Shown: positions 23,706 through 34,920, numbered from the stretch's first letter. The stretch: 64,000 nucleotides of DNA from Euryodendron excelsum (GCA_033060915.1 CM065387.1:29997001-30061000); one strand, 5' to 3'. Notes: generated by a model from the letters alone, not told the origin. Made by a program: numbers and translations.

Positions 23706-26700
23706 TGTGACACCCCGATTTTTCGCACTCGAGAAAAATACACACAAGTGAGAAAAACAAGGTACTCTCTCGTTAGAACCCATCCTCCTAGAAGGACGAG
23801 TGCAACTAGGTTTGAATTGGAAATTGATTTTTAATAAGGGCTTTTGGAAAATATTTGAAGTCGCCACTTAACCTAATTATGGTGAGTTAGGTCACCTATA
23901 ACTAAGCACAATCCGAAGATCACACTTAGGGTTTTTGAATAGGTTTTGGAAAACTTCCTCAAAAGAGGGTTTTTAAGAAAAACAGGTTGTTTGGCAACCT
24001 TTGGAAAGTGTATATCCTTTTTTAAAATAACTCCATTTTTTGTCTTTGAAAATAGTGATTCTAGGTTCGAAGGTTAGTTACGTACAGGGAAAATATCCTA
24101 AGATCATCACCTAATCCCGCCCTTGAAGTACCTACATGTCTTTTCACCTTAGGTTCACTCATTTGGAGTCTTTGATTGTCCATTGTCCAACTATATCCAC
24201 TTTGAAAAGAATTTTAGGAAGATATTTGATGTGATGCATGACAAGCAACTACAAGAAAAGAATTTGATTTTGAGAATAGATTTGAAGAGAAGATTTGATT
24301 TTGAAAATAGATTATAGAAAAGATTTGAAGCTTGTAAAAGCTTATAGAAATTGGAAACTTGAAAAAGGTTCTAGAATTGAAAACTTGAAAAAGGTTGTGA
24401 CCGCACCCATGAGTGTTGCCTACATATCCCTTTGTTAGGAATCAGGTCAGTCGTAGTTCGGACAAGAATCCAATTAAAAATAGACAATTTGAGATTTTTG
24501 AAAAGTTTGATTTAAAAAGGTTTGATTTCAACTTTGAATAGAAAATTAGAAATTGAAATTGGATTTAAAATCAAACATGGAGATTTAAAAATTAATTTTG
24601 ACTTGAAAAGATTGAATTTGAAAAAAGAACTTGGACTTGATTTGGAAAAGAAGGAGTTGAGTTTTGAAAATATTTTGACTTAGATTGAAGTTGAAAAATC
24701 ATATTGGTTTAAAAAGGAGTTTTAGAAAAGAGTTGAAGCTTCCTAACTTAGGATTAGGGTTGAACTAAGGTTTGGCTTCTTAGGGTTGAGGTAACCTAAG
24801 GTTGGAGCATGTAATTGAATTAAAAAGTTTGTTTTAGACTTGAAAGGTTTGATTTTAGAAAGTTGGATTTAGGAAAGGTTTGAATTAGGAAAGTTAGACT
24901 TAAGAATGATTTGATTTGATTTAGAAACACTTGACTTAGAAAAGACTTGTAAATATTTGACTTTGATTATTTGATTTAGAAACAGTTTAGAAAGTTTAAG
25001 GTTTAGGAAAAATTGAATTTTAGAAATCTTTGAATTGGGAAAGTTTCAAAATAGGAAAGTTTAATAAGTTGAATTAGAAAGTTGAGATTTAGAAAGGTTT
25101 GAAATTAGGGAAGATTGGAGTTAGGAAAGATTAGAGTTTAGGAAAGATTAGAATTAGGAAAGGTTTAATTGCTATTTCCTAAAGTTAAAGATTAGATTTT
25201 ATTTCAAAAAATTGATGATTTGATTTGGTTTCTAAAATTGGAGGATTTGATCTAGTTTCCTAAATTGGAAAATTTGATTTGACATTGAATTGGAAAAGTT
25301 GAGTTTTGAAAATCTATGATTTGGTATAAGAAAAGAGATTTAGAAAACTTAAGATTTGATGTAGAAGATAGTTTTTGAAAACATTTGGGTTCAGACAAAA
25401 TAGGAAGTCATGATTTTAGGAAAGGAAACTAGGGTTTCCAAATCATGGATTCTAGGACTTGACTTGGAATCCAAGGAAAAGGATTTTTGGAAAGTGAATC
25501 TTTTGAAAAAAGTGTTTAGGAAGGGAGTTTAAAAAGAGTTTTTAGAAAGTAGATTTTTGAAGAGAGTTTTTGGAAGGAAGTTCGAAAAGCAATTTGGAAA
25601 GGGCTTGAAAATGGACTTTTGAAATATTTTGAATGTCTCACTTTCCTAAAAGGATTCTAACCATGAAAAGATTAGAACCATTCTGGATTTGTGATTTTGA
25701 AAAACAATAAAGACTTGAAATATGGACCATAATGATCACATTGAATATCACACTTCCGTAAAATAACCCCAACTATGAAATGGTTAGAATCATCTTAAGA
25801 TTGTGGTTTTGATAAAAAAACAATTTAGGGTTTACACCCAAAAATTTGGACATTGATAGTCACAATGAATATAACACTTTCCTAAGATGATCCCAATCTT
25901 GGAATGGCTAGAATTACTTTAGGATTGTGATTTTGAAAACAAGTTCGAAAAAGAGATTTTGAATACAAGTTTTGAAAATGAGTTTTGATGCAAGTTCTAA
26001 AATAACTTTGAAAACAAATTTGAAGAGATGTATGAATATGATATACATAATGCAAAAAGGGTCGTGAATATACAAGGCTAGGCTTCACCACATAATCAAA
26101 GGGGCCAAACCCACACCATCAAAGGTCGAATTTGAAAAATGCCCTCAACACGGTGACTTTTAACAATTCTTCCTAGGCATGAACCGAGGAGTTCCTTATT
26201 TCAAGCATGCAAGAAAAGGAGGTAAAAGATGGGGGATTAAAATAGAAGAAAACCCAAGTGGGTTAGGAAGGAGAAGAGAGAGAGGGAATTATATAAAAAT
26301 AAATCGAAAGTTTACCTCGTATTCTTCTTGCTTTGATTTTCTTGTTTGCTTCACTTTACTCGAACCTTGAGAACTTCTAAGTTGTAGCACTTTGAGTCTT
26401 CAATGGAGGCTTTGGAGGCTTGTGTTTGAGTGTAGAGGGTGTATGGAGGTTAGGATTTAAGTGTATGGACATTAGGGTTTGAAGAGACTAGAGAGGGCTA
26501 AGGTTTGGAGAGACTTCGAGCTCTGAATTTCGAGAGATAGAGTTTCTGGACTGAGTTTGCGTACCCTTTTCATGCAGGGGGAGGGTCTGTATTTATAGGC
26601 AATTGAAATAGCCTGGTGCCTGTTGCAGTGGCGCTAGGGCAAAAACATCCACTAGCGCCACTAAGAGTGGCGCCAAGTCATTTTTTGGCTTGACGTCACT

Positions 26701-26824
26701 ACTAGTGGTGCCAACCACTTAGGAAAGTTTTAAGGCTGCAAGAAACGTATCTTTCGGCCCTTAGGACGCAAGGCAAAAGATTTGGGCACCTATACTAGTG
26801 ACTACCATGCAATTTTTGGCTTGG
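23706..26824 (-). mobile_element. Truncated 5' LTR of the Tat-like element
   Basis: Starts TGTGACACCCCGATTTTTCG on the plus strand and follows the 7909 LTR with moderate divergence through the minisatellite-like zone (24840-25180) and the TATA box (26590-26597). Homology stops in mid-LTR at TTTTTGGCTTGG (26824); the outer part, about 1.4 kb by comparison with the 3' LTR, is missing. Confidence 0.85.
26590..26597 (-). promoter_or_regulatory. LTR TATA box (5' LTR copy)
   Basis: TATAAATA on the minus strand, same context as at 10758. Intact, though the element it would drive has no working gag. Confidence 0.6.
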
Positions 26825-28510
26825 TAATGAGAAAAATGTATGCGAATTTGTTAAGTCCTTGTATGGACTAAAACTAGTACCAAAATAATAATATGAGAAG
26901 CTTGACAGTGGTATGATGTTAAGTGAATTCATGATAAATAAATGTGACAAACGTGTCTATGTCATAGATACTACAAATAGATATGTCATTGTTTGTCTAT
27001 ATGTGGATGATATGATTATAATCAGTAGTAATAATAATATCATTAAAGTTACTAACAAAATGTTGAACAGTAAGTTTGACATGAAAGAGCTAGATGTTGT
27101 AGATGTGATACTTGGTATCAAAATTACCAAAACTTATAATCTGATAGATATGCTCTTTCTCAGACTCATTATATCGAGATGGTACTCGATAAATTTAACT
27201 AGTCTGATAGCAATTTGGCGAGAACATCTGTAGATGTGAATCTTCATCTCACTAAAGAATAACAGTAATTTTAATTGGAGTATTCTCGAACAATCAGCAG
27301 TTTAATGTCAATTATGAATTGTATTTGTCCGGATATTGCATACTCAGTTAGTAAATTGAGTAGATATACGAGTGACCCAGGGTTAGACCACTGGAAGACA
27401 ATAGTTAGGGTACTCAGATATCTAAGATACACCTTGAATAATGAGTTGTACTCTATGAGATATATTGATTTACTTGAAAGGGTACACTAATGCTGACTAG
27501 ATATCAAACATTAAAAACTCCAAATTCATAAGTAGATATGTCTTTACCCTTAGAGGTGCAATAATTTCTTGAAAATTCTCTAAACAAACATGTGTAGGCA
27601 AATCCACAATGGAATCTAAAGTTGTTGCTAGCAAGTAAAAAAGTTGAGTGGCTTCGTAATTTATTAGAGGATATTTCTTATGGCCATAACCTGTGTCAGC
27701 TATTTGCATACATTGCGATAGAAAAAGCAATAGGAAGGACACAAAATTATGTCTATAATGGCAAGTCATGACATATACATCATTTACACGATAATGTAAA
27801 GCAATTGCTTACGGATGGAATAATATCCATTGATTATATCAAGTCAAAGGATAATATTGCAAATCATCTTACTGAAGGCCTGGTAAGAGATCAAGTAGAT
27901 TCTTCATCAAAGAGAATAAGCTTAAAGCCTATGAATTCACAAGTTACTATAATGCCAACCCAACCTAACTGACTGAAGATCCCTAAGATCCAGGATTAGC
28001 GGGACAATCGAATTGTGTGTGACTTAATTAAATCACTGAAGAACTTGTTCCACTACCCATTTCTATGACGAAATAATGATAACCTGCAATGATTCTTATA
28101 TCTTGGAATTCCAAGTGCAGTATAGTAGGATACTCTTAATAAATAAAAAAAAATCATCTATGTGAGTGTAAAGGGTCGCTTCTATGAGAATTACAAGGCT
28201 AAGTTCTCTAGAGCACTCATAAAAATACCAAGCGTTGTTCAGGGCCAGAAAGAACACAATCGTAAGAACCAAATTGTGACCGGAAAGAAACTATGTGAAT
28301 AATATTGTCTTGGTTTATACAAACGGTTGAACAGTTCAAGACATCATGTTCACTAATTAAATCCGATTGTATTTTACTAGGGAATGTTCAATGCCAAAAG
28401 GCACCTATTCGGTACCAAGTTTTTCCTATATTTTTCTTGCATACTAAGAGTATCATTGAGTTAGAGAGAACATACAACACAGTTTGGTTCACTAGACACA
28501 CAGATTACAG
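26825..28510 (+). pseudogene. Ty1/copia pol fragment, 5'-truncated (RT to RNase H)
   Basis: Begins inside reverse transcriptase with CEFVKSLYGLK, then RYVIVCLYVDDMIIIS with the YVDD active-site motif at 27000-27011, then FDMKELDVVDVILGIKI. After a frame break come [31 protein letters not shown] and [13 protein letters not shown] (27281 on), then a degenerate RNase H with STMESK and VKSKDNIANHLTEGL (27838-27885). Stops and frameshifts make it dead. The 5' end joins the broken Tat LTR; the 3' end, after a non-coding tail, joins the 5S array with no recognisable LTR. Confidence 0.88.
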
Positions 28511-28593
28511 TGTCATTTTTTTATTTGCGGCGAGAGCTAGGAAACCAAGCTGGCTCGGCGAGGCTTAAAAGAAAAAAGCGATGAGAACCTTTC

Positions 28594-28707
28594 GGGTGCG
28601 ATCATACCAGCACTAATGCACCGGATCCCATCAGAACTCCGCAGTTAAGTGTGCTTGGGCGAGAGTAGTACTAGGATGGCCCTGGGAAGTCCTCGTGTTG
28701 CACCCCT
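28594..28707 (+). rRNA. 5S rRNA copy 1 (6-nt deletion)
   Basis: The first gene of the array, 114 nt. Six bases are missing where other copies read GGATGGGTGACCCCCTGGG (here GGATGGCCCTGGG), inside the internal control region (box C), so transcription and folding are probably impaired. Confidence 0.85.
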
Positions 28708-28883
28708 ACCCTTTTTGGGCAGCGAGAGTTGGCGCCGTTCTCCGCGGCCTTCTTTGGGCAGCAACGAAATTCGTGTTAGATTACAATCTAAATTGAGTAT
28801 CACAGGGAAAGGGTTTGTTTCATTATTTATTTTTCCTATTTGTCGGCGGCGAGAGCTAGGAAACCAAGCTGGCTCGGCGAGGC

Positions 28884-28890
28884 TTAAAAG
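28884..28890 (+). promoter_or_regulatory. 5S upstream TATA-like box (copy 2 as example)
   Basis: TTAAAAG at -29 to -23 of copy 2, with a GC dinucleotide at -16/-15 and C at -1. Plant 5S genes typically have a TATA-like box near -28, GC near -12 and C at -1. The A-run after the box varies in length between units, so its distance to +1 varies too. Confidence 0.65.
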
Positions 28891-28912
28891 AAAAAAGCGA
28901 TGAGAACCTTTC

Positions 28913-29032
28913 GGGTGCGATCATACCAGCACTAATGCACCGGATCCCATCAGAACTCCGCAGTTAAGTGTGCTTGGGCGAGAGTAGTACTAGGACGGGT
29001 GACCCCCTGGGAAGTCCTCGTGTTGCACCCCT
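28913..29032 (+). rRNA. 5S rRNA copy 2
   Basis: 120 nt. Like the rest of the array it starts GGGTGCGATC and ends GCACCCCT, which pair as helix I, and has GCTTGGGCGAGAGTAG and GGATGGGTGAC as the A box to C box region. This copy has C for T in AGGACGGGTGAC. 5S rRNA is part of the large ribosomal subunit and is made by RNA polymerase III with TFIIIA. Confidence 0.96.
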
Positions 29033-29237
29033 ACCCTTTTTGGGCAGCGAGAGTTGGCGCCGTTCTCCGCGGCCTTCTTTGGGCAGCAACGAAATTCGTG
29101 TTAGATTACAATCTAAATTGAGTATCACAGGGAAAGGGTTTGTTTCATTATTTATTTTTCCTATTTGTCGGCGGCGAGAGCTAGGAAACCAAGCTGGCTC
29201 GGCGAGGCTTAAAAAAAAAAAGCGATGAGAACCTTTC
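29033..29237 (+). other. 5S intergenic spacer (between copies 2 and 3, representative)
   Basis: A 205-bp spacer. In order: T-run terminator, a GC-rich stretch with GGCGCCGTTCTCCGCGG, a 7-bp-arm palindrome TTAGATTACAATCTAA (29101-29116), a T-rich zone around CATTATTTATTTTTCC, then GTCGGCGGCGAGAGC and an A-run upstream of the next gene. It has no gene of its own. Confidence 0.9.
29037..29041 (+). terminator. 5S pol III terminator (after copy 2 as example)
   Basis: Five T residues starting 5 nt after the last gene base. RNA polymerase III stops at four or more T. Most units keep it as CCCTTTTT; some read CCCATTTTT or have longer T-runs. Confidence 0.8.
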
Positions 29238-29357
29238 GGGTGCGATCATACCAGCACTAATGCACCGGATCCCATCAGAACTCCGCAGTTAAGTGTGCTT
29301 GGGCGAGAGTAGTACTAGGATGGGTGACCCCCTGGGAAGTCCTCGTGTTGCACCCCT
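29238..29357 (+). rRNA. 5S rRNA copy 3
   Basis: 120 nt, taken as the consensus form. Confidence 0.97.
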
Positions 29358-29562
29358 ACCCTTTTTGGGCAGCGAGAGTTGGCGCCGTTCTCCGCGGCCT
29401 TCTTTGGGCAGCAACGAAATTCGTGTTAGATTACAATCTAAATTGAGTATCACAGGGAAAGGGTTCTTTTCATTATTTATTTTTCCTATTTGTCGGCGGC
29501 GAGAGCTAGGAAACCAAGCTGGCTCGGCGAGGCTTAAAAGAAAAAAGCGATGAGAACCTTTC

Positions 29563-29682
29563 GGGTGCGATCATACCAGCACTAATGCACCGGATCCCAT
29601 CAGAACTCCGCAGTTAAGTGTGCTTGGGCGAGAGTAGTACTAGGATGGGTGACCCCCTGGGAAGTCCTCGTGTTGCACCCCT
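29563..29682 (+). rRNA. 5S rRNA copy 4
   Basis: 120 nt, no change noticed. Confidence 0.97.
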
Positions 29683-29887
29683 ACCCTTTTTGGGCAGCGA
29701 GAGTTGGCGCCGTTCTCCGCGGCCTTCTTTGGGCAGCAACGAAATTCGTGTTAGATTACAATCTAAATTGAGTATCACAGGGAAAGGGTTTGTTTCATTA
29801 TTTATTTTTCCTATTTGTCGGCGGCGAGAGCTAGGAAACCAAGCTGGCTCGGCGAGGCTTAAAAGAAAAAAGCGATGAGAACCTTTC

Positions 29888-30007
29888 GGGTGCGATCATA
29901 CCAGCACTAATGCACCGGATCCCATCAGAACTCCGCAGTTAAGTGTGCTTGGGCGAGAGTAGTACTAGGATGGGTGACCCCCTGGGAAGTCCTCGTGTTG
30001 CACCCCT
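29888..30007 (+). rRNA. 5S rRNA copy 5
   Basis: 120 nt, no change noticed. Confidence 0.97.
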
Positions 30008-30212
30008 ACCCTTTTTGGGCAGCGAGAGTTGGCGCCGTTCTCCGCGGCCTTCTTTGGGCAGCAACGAAATTCGTGTTAGATTACAATCTAAATTGAGTAT
30101 CACAGGGAAAGGGTTTGTTTCATTATTTATTTTTCCTATTTGTCGGCGGCGAGAGCTAGGAAACCAAGCTGGCTCGGCGAGGCTTAAAAGAAAAAAGCGA
30201 TGAGAACCTTTC

Positions 30213-30332
30213 GGGTGCGATCATACCAGCACTAATGCACCGGATCCCATCAGAACTCCGCAGTTAAGTGTGCTTGGGCGAGAGTAGTACTAGGATGGGT
30301 GACCCCCTGGGAAGTCCTCGTGTTGCACCCCT
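30213..30332 (+). rRNA. 5S rRNA copy 6
   Basis: 120 nt, no change in the gene. Its spacer is the CCCATTTTT / CACGGGG / TTTCCCATTT subtype. Confidence 0.97.
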
Positions 30333-30538
30333 ACCCATTTTTGGGCAGCGAGAGTTGGCGCCGTTCTCCGCGGCCTTCTTTGGGCAGCAACGAAATTCGT
30401 GTTAGATTACAATCTAAATTGAGTATCACGGGGAAAGGGTTTGTTTCATTATTTATTTTTCCCATTTGTCGGCGGCGAGAGCTAGGAAACCAAGCTGGCT
30501 CGGCGAGGCTTAAAAGAAAAAAGCGATGAGAACCTTTC

Positions 30539-30658
30539 GGGTGCGATCATACCAGCACTAATGCACCGGATCCCATCAGAACTCCGCAGTTAAGTGTGCT
30601 TGGGCGAGAGTAGTACTAGGATGGGTGACCCCCTGGGAAGTCCTCGTGTTGCACCCCT
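30539..30658 (+). rRNA. 5S rRNA copy 7
   Basis: 120 nt, no change noticed. Confidence 0.97.
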
Positions 30659-30863
30659 ACCCTTTTTGGGCAGCGAGAGTTGGCGCCTTTCTCCGCGGCC
30701 TTCTTTGGGCAGCAACGAAATTCGTGTTAGATTACAATCTAAATTGAGTATCACAGGGAAAGGGTTTGTTTCATTATTTATTTTTCCTATTTGTCGGCGG
30801 CGAGAGCTAGGAAACCAAGCTGGCTCGGCGAGGCTTAAAAGAAAAAAGCGATGAGAACCTTTC

Positions 30864-30983
30864 GGGTGCGATCATACCAGCACTAATGCACCGGATCCCA
30901 TCAGAACTCCGCAGTTAAGTGTGCTTGGGCGAGAGTAGTACTAGGATGGGTGACCCCCTGGGAAGTCCTCGTGTTGCACCCCT
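30864..30983 (+). rRNA. 5S rRNA copy 8
   Basis: 120 nt, no change noticed. Confidence 0.97.
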
Positions 30984-31189
30984 ACCCTTTTTGGGCAGCG
31001 AGAGTTGGCGCCGTTCTCCGCGGCCTTCTTTGGGCAGCAACGAAATTCGTGTTAGATTACAATCTAAATTGAGTATCACAGGGAAAGGGTTTGTTTCATT
31101 ATTTATTTTTCCTATTTGTCGGCGGCGAGAGCTAGGAAACCAAGCTGGCTCGGCGAGGCTTAAAAGAAAAAAAGCGATGAGAACCTTTC

Positions 31190-31309
31190 GGGTGCGATCA
31201 TACCAGCACTAATGCACCGGATCCCATCAGAACTCCGCAGTTAAGTGTGCTTGGGCGAGAGTAGTACTAGGATGGGTGACCCCCTGGGAAGTCCTCGTGT
31301 TGCACCCCT
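31190..31309 (+). rRNA. 5S rRNA copy 9
   Basis: 120 nt, no change noticed. Confidence 0.97.
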
Positions 31310-31514
31310 ACCCTTTTTGGGCAGCGAGAGTTGGCGCCGTTCTCCGCGGCCTTCTTTGGGCAGCAACGAAATTCGTGTTAGATTACAATCTAAATTGAGT
31401 ATCACAGGGAAAGGGTTTGTTTCATTATTTATTTTTCCTATTTGTCGGCGGCGAGAGCTAGGAAACCAAGCTGGCTCGGCGAGGCTTAAAAGAAAAAAGC
31501 GATGAGAACCTTTC

Positions 31515-31634
31515 GGGTGCGATCATACCAGCACTAATGCACCGGATCCCATCAGAACTCCGCAGTTAAGTGTGCTTGGGCGAGAGTAGTACTAGGATGG
31601 GTGACCCCCTGGGAAGTCCTCGTGTTGCACCCCT
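31515..31634 (+). rRNA. 5S rRNA copy 10
   Basis: 120 nt; terminator reads CCCATTTTT. Confidence 0.97.
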
Positions 31635-31844
31635 ACCCATTTTTGGGCAGCGAGAGTTGGCGCCGTTCTCCGCGGCCTTCTTTGGGCAGCAACGAAATTC
31701 GTGTTAGATTACAATCTAAATTGAGTATCACAGGGAAAAGGGTTTGTTTCATTATTTATTTTTCCTATTTGTCGGCGGCGAGAGCTAGGAAACCAAGCTG
31801 GCTCGGCGAGGCTTAAAAAAAAAAAAAAGCGATGAGAACCTTTC

Positions 31845-31964
31845 GGGTGCGATCATACCAGCACTAATGCACCGGATCCCATCAGAACTCCGCAGTTAAG
31901 TGTGCTTGGGCGAGAGTAGTACTAGGATGGGTGACCCCCTGGGAAGTCCTCGTGTTGCACCCCT
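31845..31964 (+). rRNA. 5S rRNA copy 11
   Basis: 120 nt; long pure A-run upstream. Confidence 0.97.
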
Positions 31965-32175
31965 ACCCTTTTTGGGCAGCGAGAGTTGGCGCCGTTCTCC
32001 GCGGCCTTCTTTGGGCAGCAACGAAATTCGTGTTAGATTACAATCTAAATTGAGTATCACAGGGAAAGGGTTTGTTTCATTATTTATTTTTCCTATTTGT
32101 CGGCGGCGAGAGCTAGGAAACCAAGCTGGCTCGGCGAGGCTTAAAAGAAAAAAGCGATGAGAACCTTCGGGTTTC

Positions 32176-32295
32176 GGGTGCGATCATACCAGCACTAATG
32201 CACCGGATCCCATCAGAACTCCGCAGTTAAGTGTGCTTGGGCGAGAGTAGTACTAGGATGGGTGACCCCCTGGGAAGTCCTCGTGTTGCACCCCT
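32176..32295 (+). rRNA. 5S rRNA copy 12
   Basis: 120 nt. A short duplication (TTCGGGT repeated) sits just upstream of +1. Confidence 0.95.
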
Positions 32296-32508
32296 ACCCT
32301 TTTTGGGCAGCGAGAGTTGGCGCCGTTCTCCGCGGCCTTCTTTGGGCAGCAACGAAATTCGAAATTCGTGTTAGATTACAATCTAAATTGAGTATCACAG
32401 GGAAAGGGTTTGTTTCATTATTTATTTTTCCTATTTGTCGGCGGCGAGAGCTAGGAAACCAAGCTGGCTCGGCGAGGCTTAAAAGAAAAAAAGCGATGAG
32501 AACCTTTC

Positions 32509-32629
32509 GGGTGCGATCATACCAGCACTAATGCACCGGATCCCATCAGAACTCCGCAGTTAAGTGTGCTTGGGGCGAGAGTAGTACTAGGATGGGTGAC
32601 CCCCTGGGAAGTCCTCGTGTTGCACCCCT
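32509..32629 (+). rRNA. 5S rRNA copy 13 (+1 nt)
   Basis: 121 nt; one extra G in GCTTGGGGCGAG. Confidence 0.93.
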
Positions 32630-32836
32630 ACCCTTTTTGGGCAGCGAGAGTTGGCGCCGTTCTCCGCGCGGCCTTCTTTGGGCAGCAACGAAATTCGTGT
32701 TAGATTACAATCTAAATTGAGTATCACAGGGAAAGGGTTTGTTTCATTATTTATTTTTCCTATTTGTCGGCGGCGAGAGCTAGGAAACCAAGCTGGCTCG
32801 GCGAGGCTTAAAAAAAAAAAGCGATGAGAACCTTTC

Positions 32837-32956
32837 GGGTGCGATCATACCAGCACTAATGCACCGGATCCCATCAGAACTCCGCAGTTAAGTGTGCTTG
32901 GGCGAGAGTAGTACTAGGATGGGTGACCCCCTGGGAAGTCCTCGTGTTGCACCCCT
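32837..32956 (+). rRNA. 5S rRNA copy 14
   Basis: 120 nt. The spacer before it (after copy 13) has CTCCGCGCGG for CTCCGCGG. Confidence 0.97.
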
Positions 32957-33160
32957 ACCCTTTTTGGGCAGCGAGAGTTGGCGCCGTTCTCCGCGGCCTT
33001 CTTTGGGCAGCAACGAAATTCGTGTTAGATTACAATCTAAATTGAGTATCACAGGGAAAGGGTTTGTTTCATTATTTATTTTTCCTATTTGTCGGCGGCG
33101 AGAGCTAGGAAACCAAGCTGGCTCGGCGAGGCTTAAAAGAAAAAAGTGACAGAACCTTTC

Positions 33161-33280
33161 GGGTGCGATCATACCAGCACTAATGCACCGGATCCCATCA
33201 GAACTCCGCAGTTAAGTGTGCTTGGGCGAGAGTAGTACTAGGATGGGTGACCCCCTGGGAAGTCCTCGTGTTGCACCCCT
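33161..33280 (+). rRNA. 5S rRNA copy 15
   Basis: 120 nt; upstream sequence altered to AAAGTGACAGAACC. Confidence 0.96.
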
Positions 33281-33487
33281 ACCCTTTTTGGGCAGCGAGA
33301 GTTGGCGCCGTTCTCCGCGGCCTTCTTTGGGCAGCAACGAAATTCGTGTTAGATTACAATCTAAATTGAGTATATCACAGGGAAAGGGTTTGTTTCATTA
33401 TTTATTTTTCCTATTTGTCGGCGGCGAGAGCTAGGAAACCAAGCTGGCTCGGCGAGGCTAAAAAGAAAAAAGCGATGAGAACCTTTC

Positions 33488-33607
33488 GGGTGCGATCATA
33501 CCAGCACTAATGCACCGGATCCCATCAGAACTCCGCAGTTAAGTGTGCTTGGGCGAGAGTAGTACTAGGATGGGTGACCCCCTGGGAAGTCCTCGTGTTG
33601 CACCCCT
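33488..33607 (+). rRNA. 5S rRNA copy 16
   Basis: 120 nt, no change noticed. Confidence 0.97.
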
Positions 33608-33812
33608 ACCCTTTTTGGGCAGCGAGAGTTGGCGCCGTATCCGCGGCCTTCTTTGGGCAGCAACGAAATTCGTGTTAGATTACAATCTAAATTGAGTATC
33701 ACAGGGAAAGGGTTTGTTTCATTATTTATTTTTCCTATTTGTCGGCGGCGAGAGCTAGGAAACCAAGCTGGCTCGGCGAGGCTTAAAAGAAAAAAAGCGA
33801 TGAGAACCTTTC

Positions 33813-33932
33813 GGGTGCGATCATACCAGCACTAATGCACCGGATCCCATCAGAACTCCGCAGTTAAGTGTGCTTGGGCGAGAGTAGTACTAGGATGGGT
33901 GACCCCCTGGGAAGTCCTCGTGTTGCACCCCT
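33813..33932 (+). rRNA. 5S rRNA copy 17
   Basis: 120 nt, no change noticed. Confidence 0.97.
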
Positions 33933-34137
33933 ACCCTTTTTGGGCAGCGAGAGTTGGCGCCGTTCTCCGCGGCCTTCTTTGGGCAGCAACGAAATTCGTG
34001 TTAGATTACAATCTAAATTGAGTATCACAGGGAAAGGGTTTGTTTCATTATTTATTTTTCCTATTTGTCGGCGGCGAGAGCTAGGAAACCAAGCTGGCTC
34101 GGCGAGGCTTAAAAGAAAAAAGCGATGAGAACCCTTC

Positions 34138-34257
34138 GGGTGCGATCACACCAGCACTAATGCACCGGATCCCATCAGAACTCCGCAGTTAAGTGTGCTT
34201 GGGCGAGAGTAGTACTAGGATGGGTGACCCCCTGGGAAGTCCTCGTGTTGCACCCCT
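34138..34257 (+). rRNA. 5S rRNA copy 18
   Basis: 120 nt; GATCACACC for GATCATACC, preceded by ACCCTTC. The same pair of changes is in copy 25. Confidence 0.96.
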
Positions 34258-34466
34258 ACCCTTTTTGGGCAGCGAGAGTTGGCGCCGTTCTCCGCGGCCT
34301 TCTTTGGGCAGCAACGAAATTCGTGTTAGATTACAATCTAAATTGAGTATCACAGGGAAAGGGTTTGTTTTTCATTATTTATTTTTCCTATTTTTGTCGG
34401 CGGCGAGAGCTAGGAAACCAAGCTGGCTCGGCGAGGCTAAAAAGAAAAAAGCGATGAGAACCTTTC

Positions 34467-34586
34467 GGGTGCGATCATACCAGCACTAATGCACCGGATC
34501 CCATCAGAACTCCGCAGTTAAGTGTGCTTGGGCGAGAGTAGTACTAGGATGGGTGACCCCCTGGGAAGTCCTCGTGTTGCACCCCT
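34467..34586 (+). rRNA. 5S rRNA copy 19
   Basis: 120 nt, no change noticed. Confidence 0.97.
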
Positions 34587-34800
34587 ACCCTTTTTGGGCA
34601 GCGAGAGTTGGCGCCGTTCTCCGCGGCCTTCTTTGGGCAGCAACAACGAAATTCGTGTTAGATTACAATCTAAATTGAGTATCACAGGGAAAGGGTTTGT
34701 TTCATTATTTATTTTTCCTATTTGTCGGCGGCGAGAGCTAGGAAACCAAGCTGGCTCGGCGAGGCTTAAAAGAAAAAAAAAAAGCGATGAGAACCTTTCG

Positions 34801-34920
34801 GGGTGCGATCATACCAGCACTAATGCACCGGATCCCATCAGAACTCCGCAGTTAAGTGTGCTTGGGCGAGAGTAGTACTAGGATGGGTGACCCCCTGGGA
34901 AGTCCTCGTGTTGCACCCCT
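34801..34920 (+). rRNA. 5S rRNA copy 20
   Basis: 120 nt; one extra G just before +1. The spacer that follows repeats GAGCTAGGAAACCAAGCTGG. Confidence 0.96.

Larger units (their letters stand above)
7909..26824 (-). mobile_element. Tat/Ogre-like Ty3 retrotransposon, 5'-truncated, no pol recognised
   Basis: Whole element on the minus strand: truncated 5' LTR 26824-23706, primer binding site, leader, gag remnant 17438-16863, long non-coding interior, polypurine tract, 3' LTR 12389-7909. The two LTRs resemble each other more than the solo LTR nested in the leader. The 5' LTR stops at 26824 in mid-LTR and joins copia sequence, so its outer third and target-site duplication are lost. Apart from gag, no pol domain could be found in about 6.6 kb of interior (excluding the nested solo LTR). 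It could be a deletion derivative or a non-autonomous member of the group. Confidence 0.8.

Noticed and set aside
7494..28510. The two copia fragments as halves of one element split by the Tat-like insertion
   Set aside because: They lie on opposite strands and their overlapping RNase H parts belong to different copia families.
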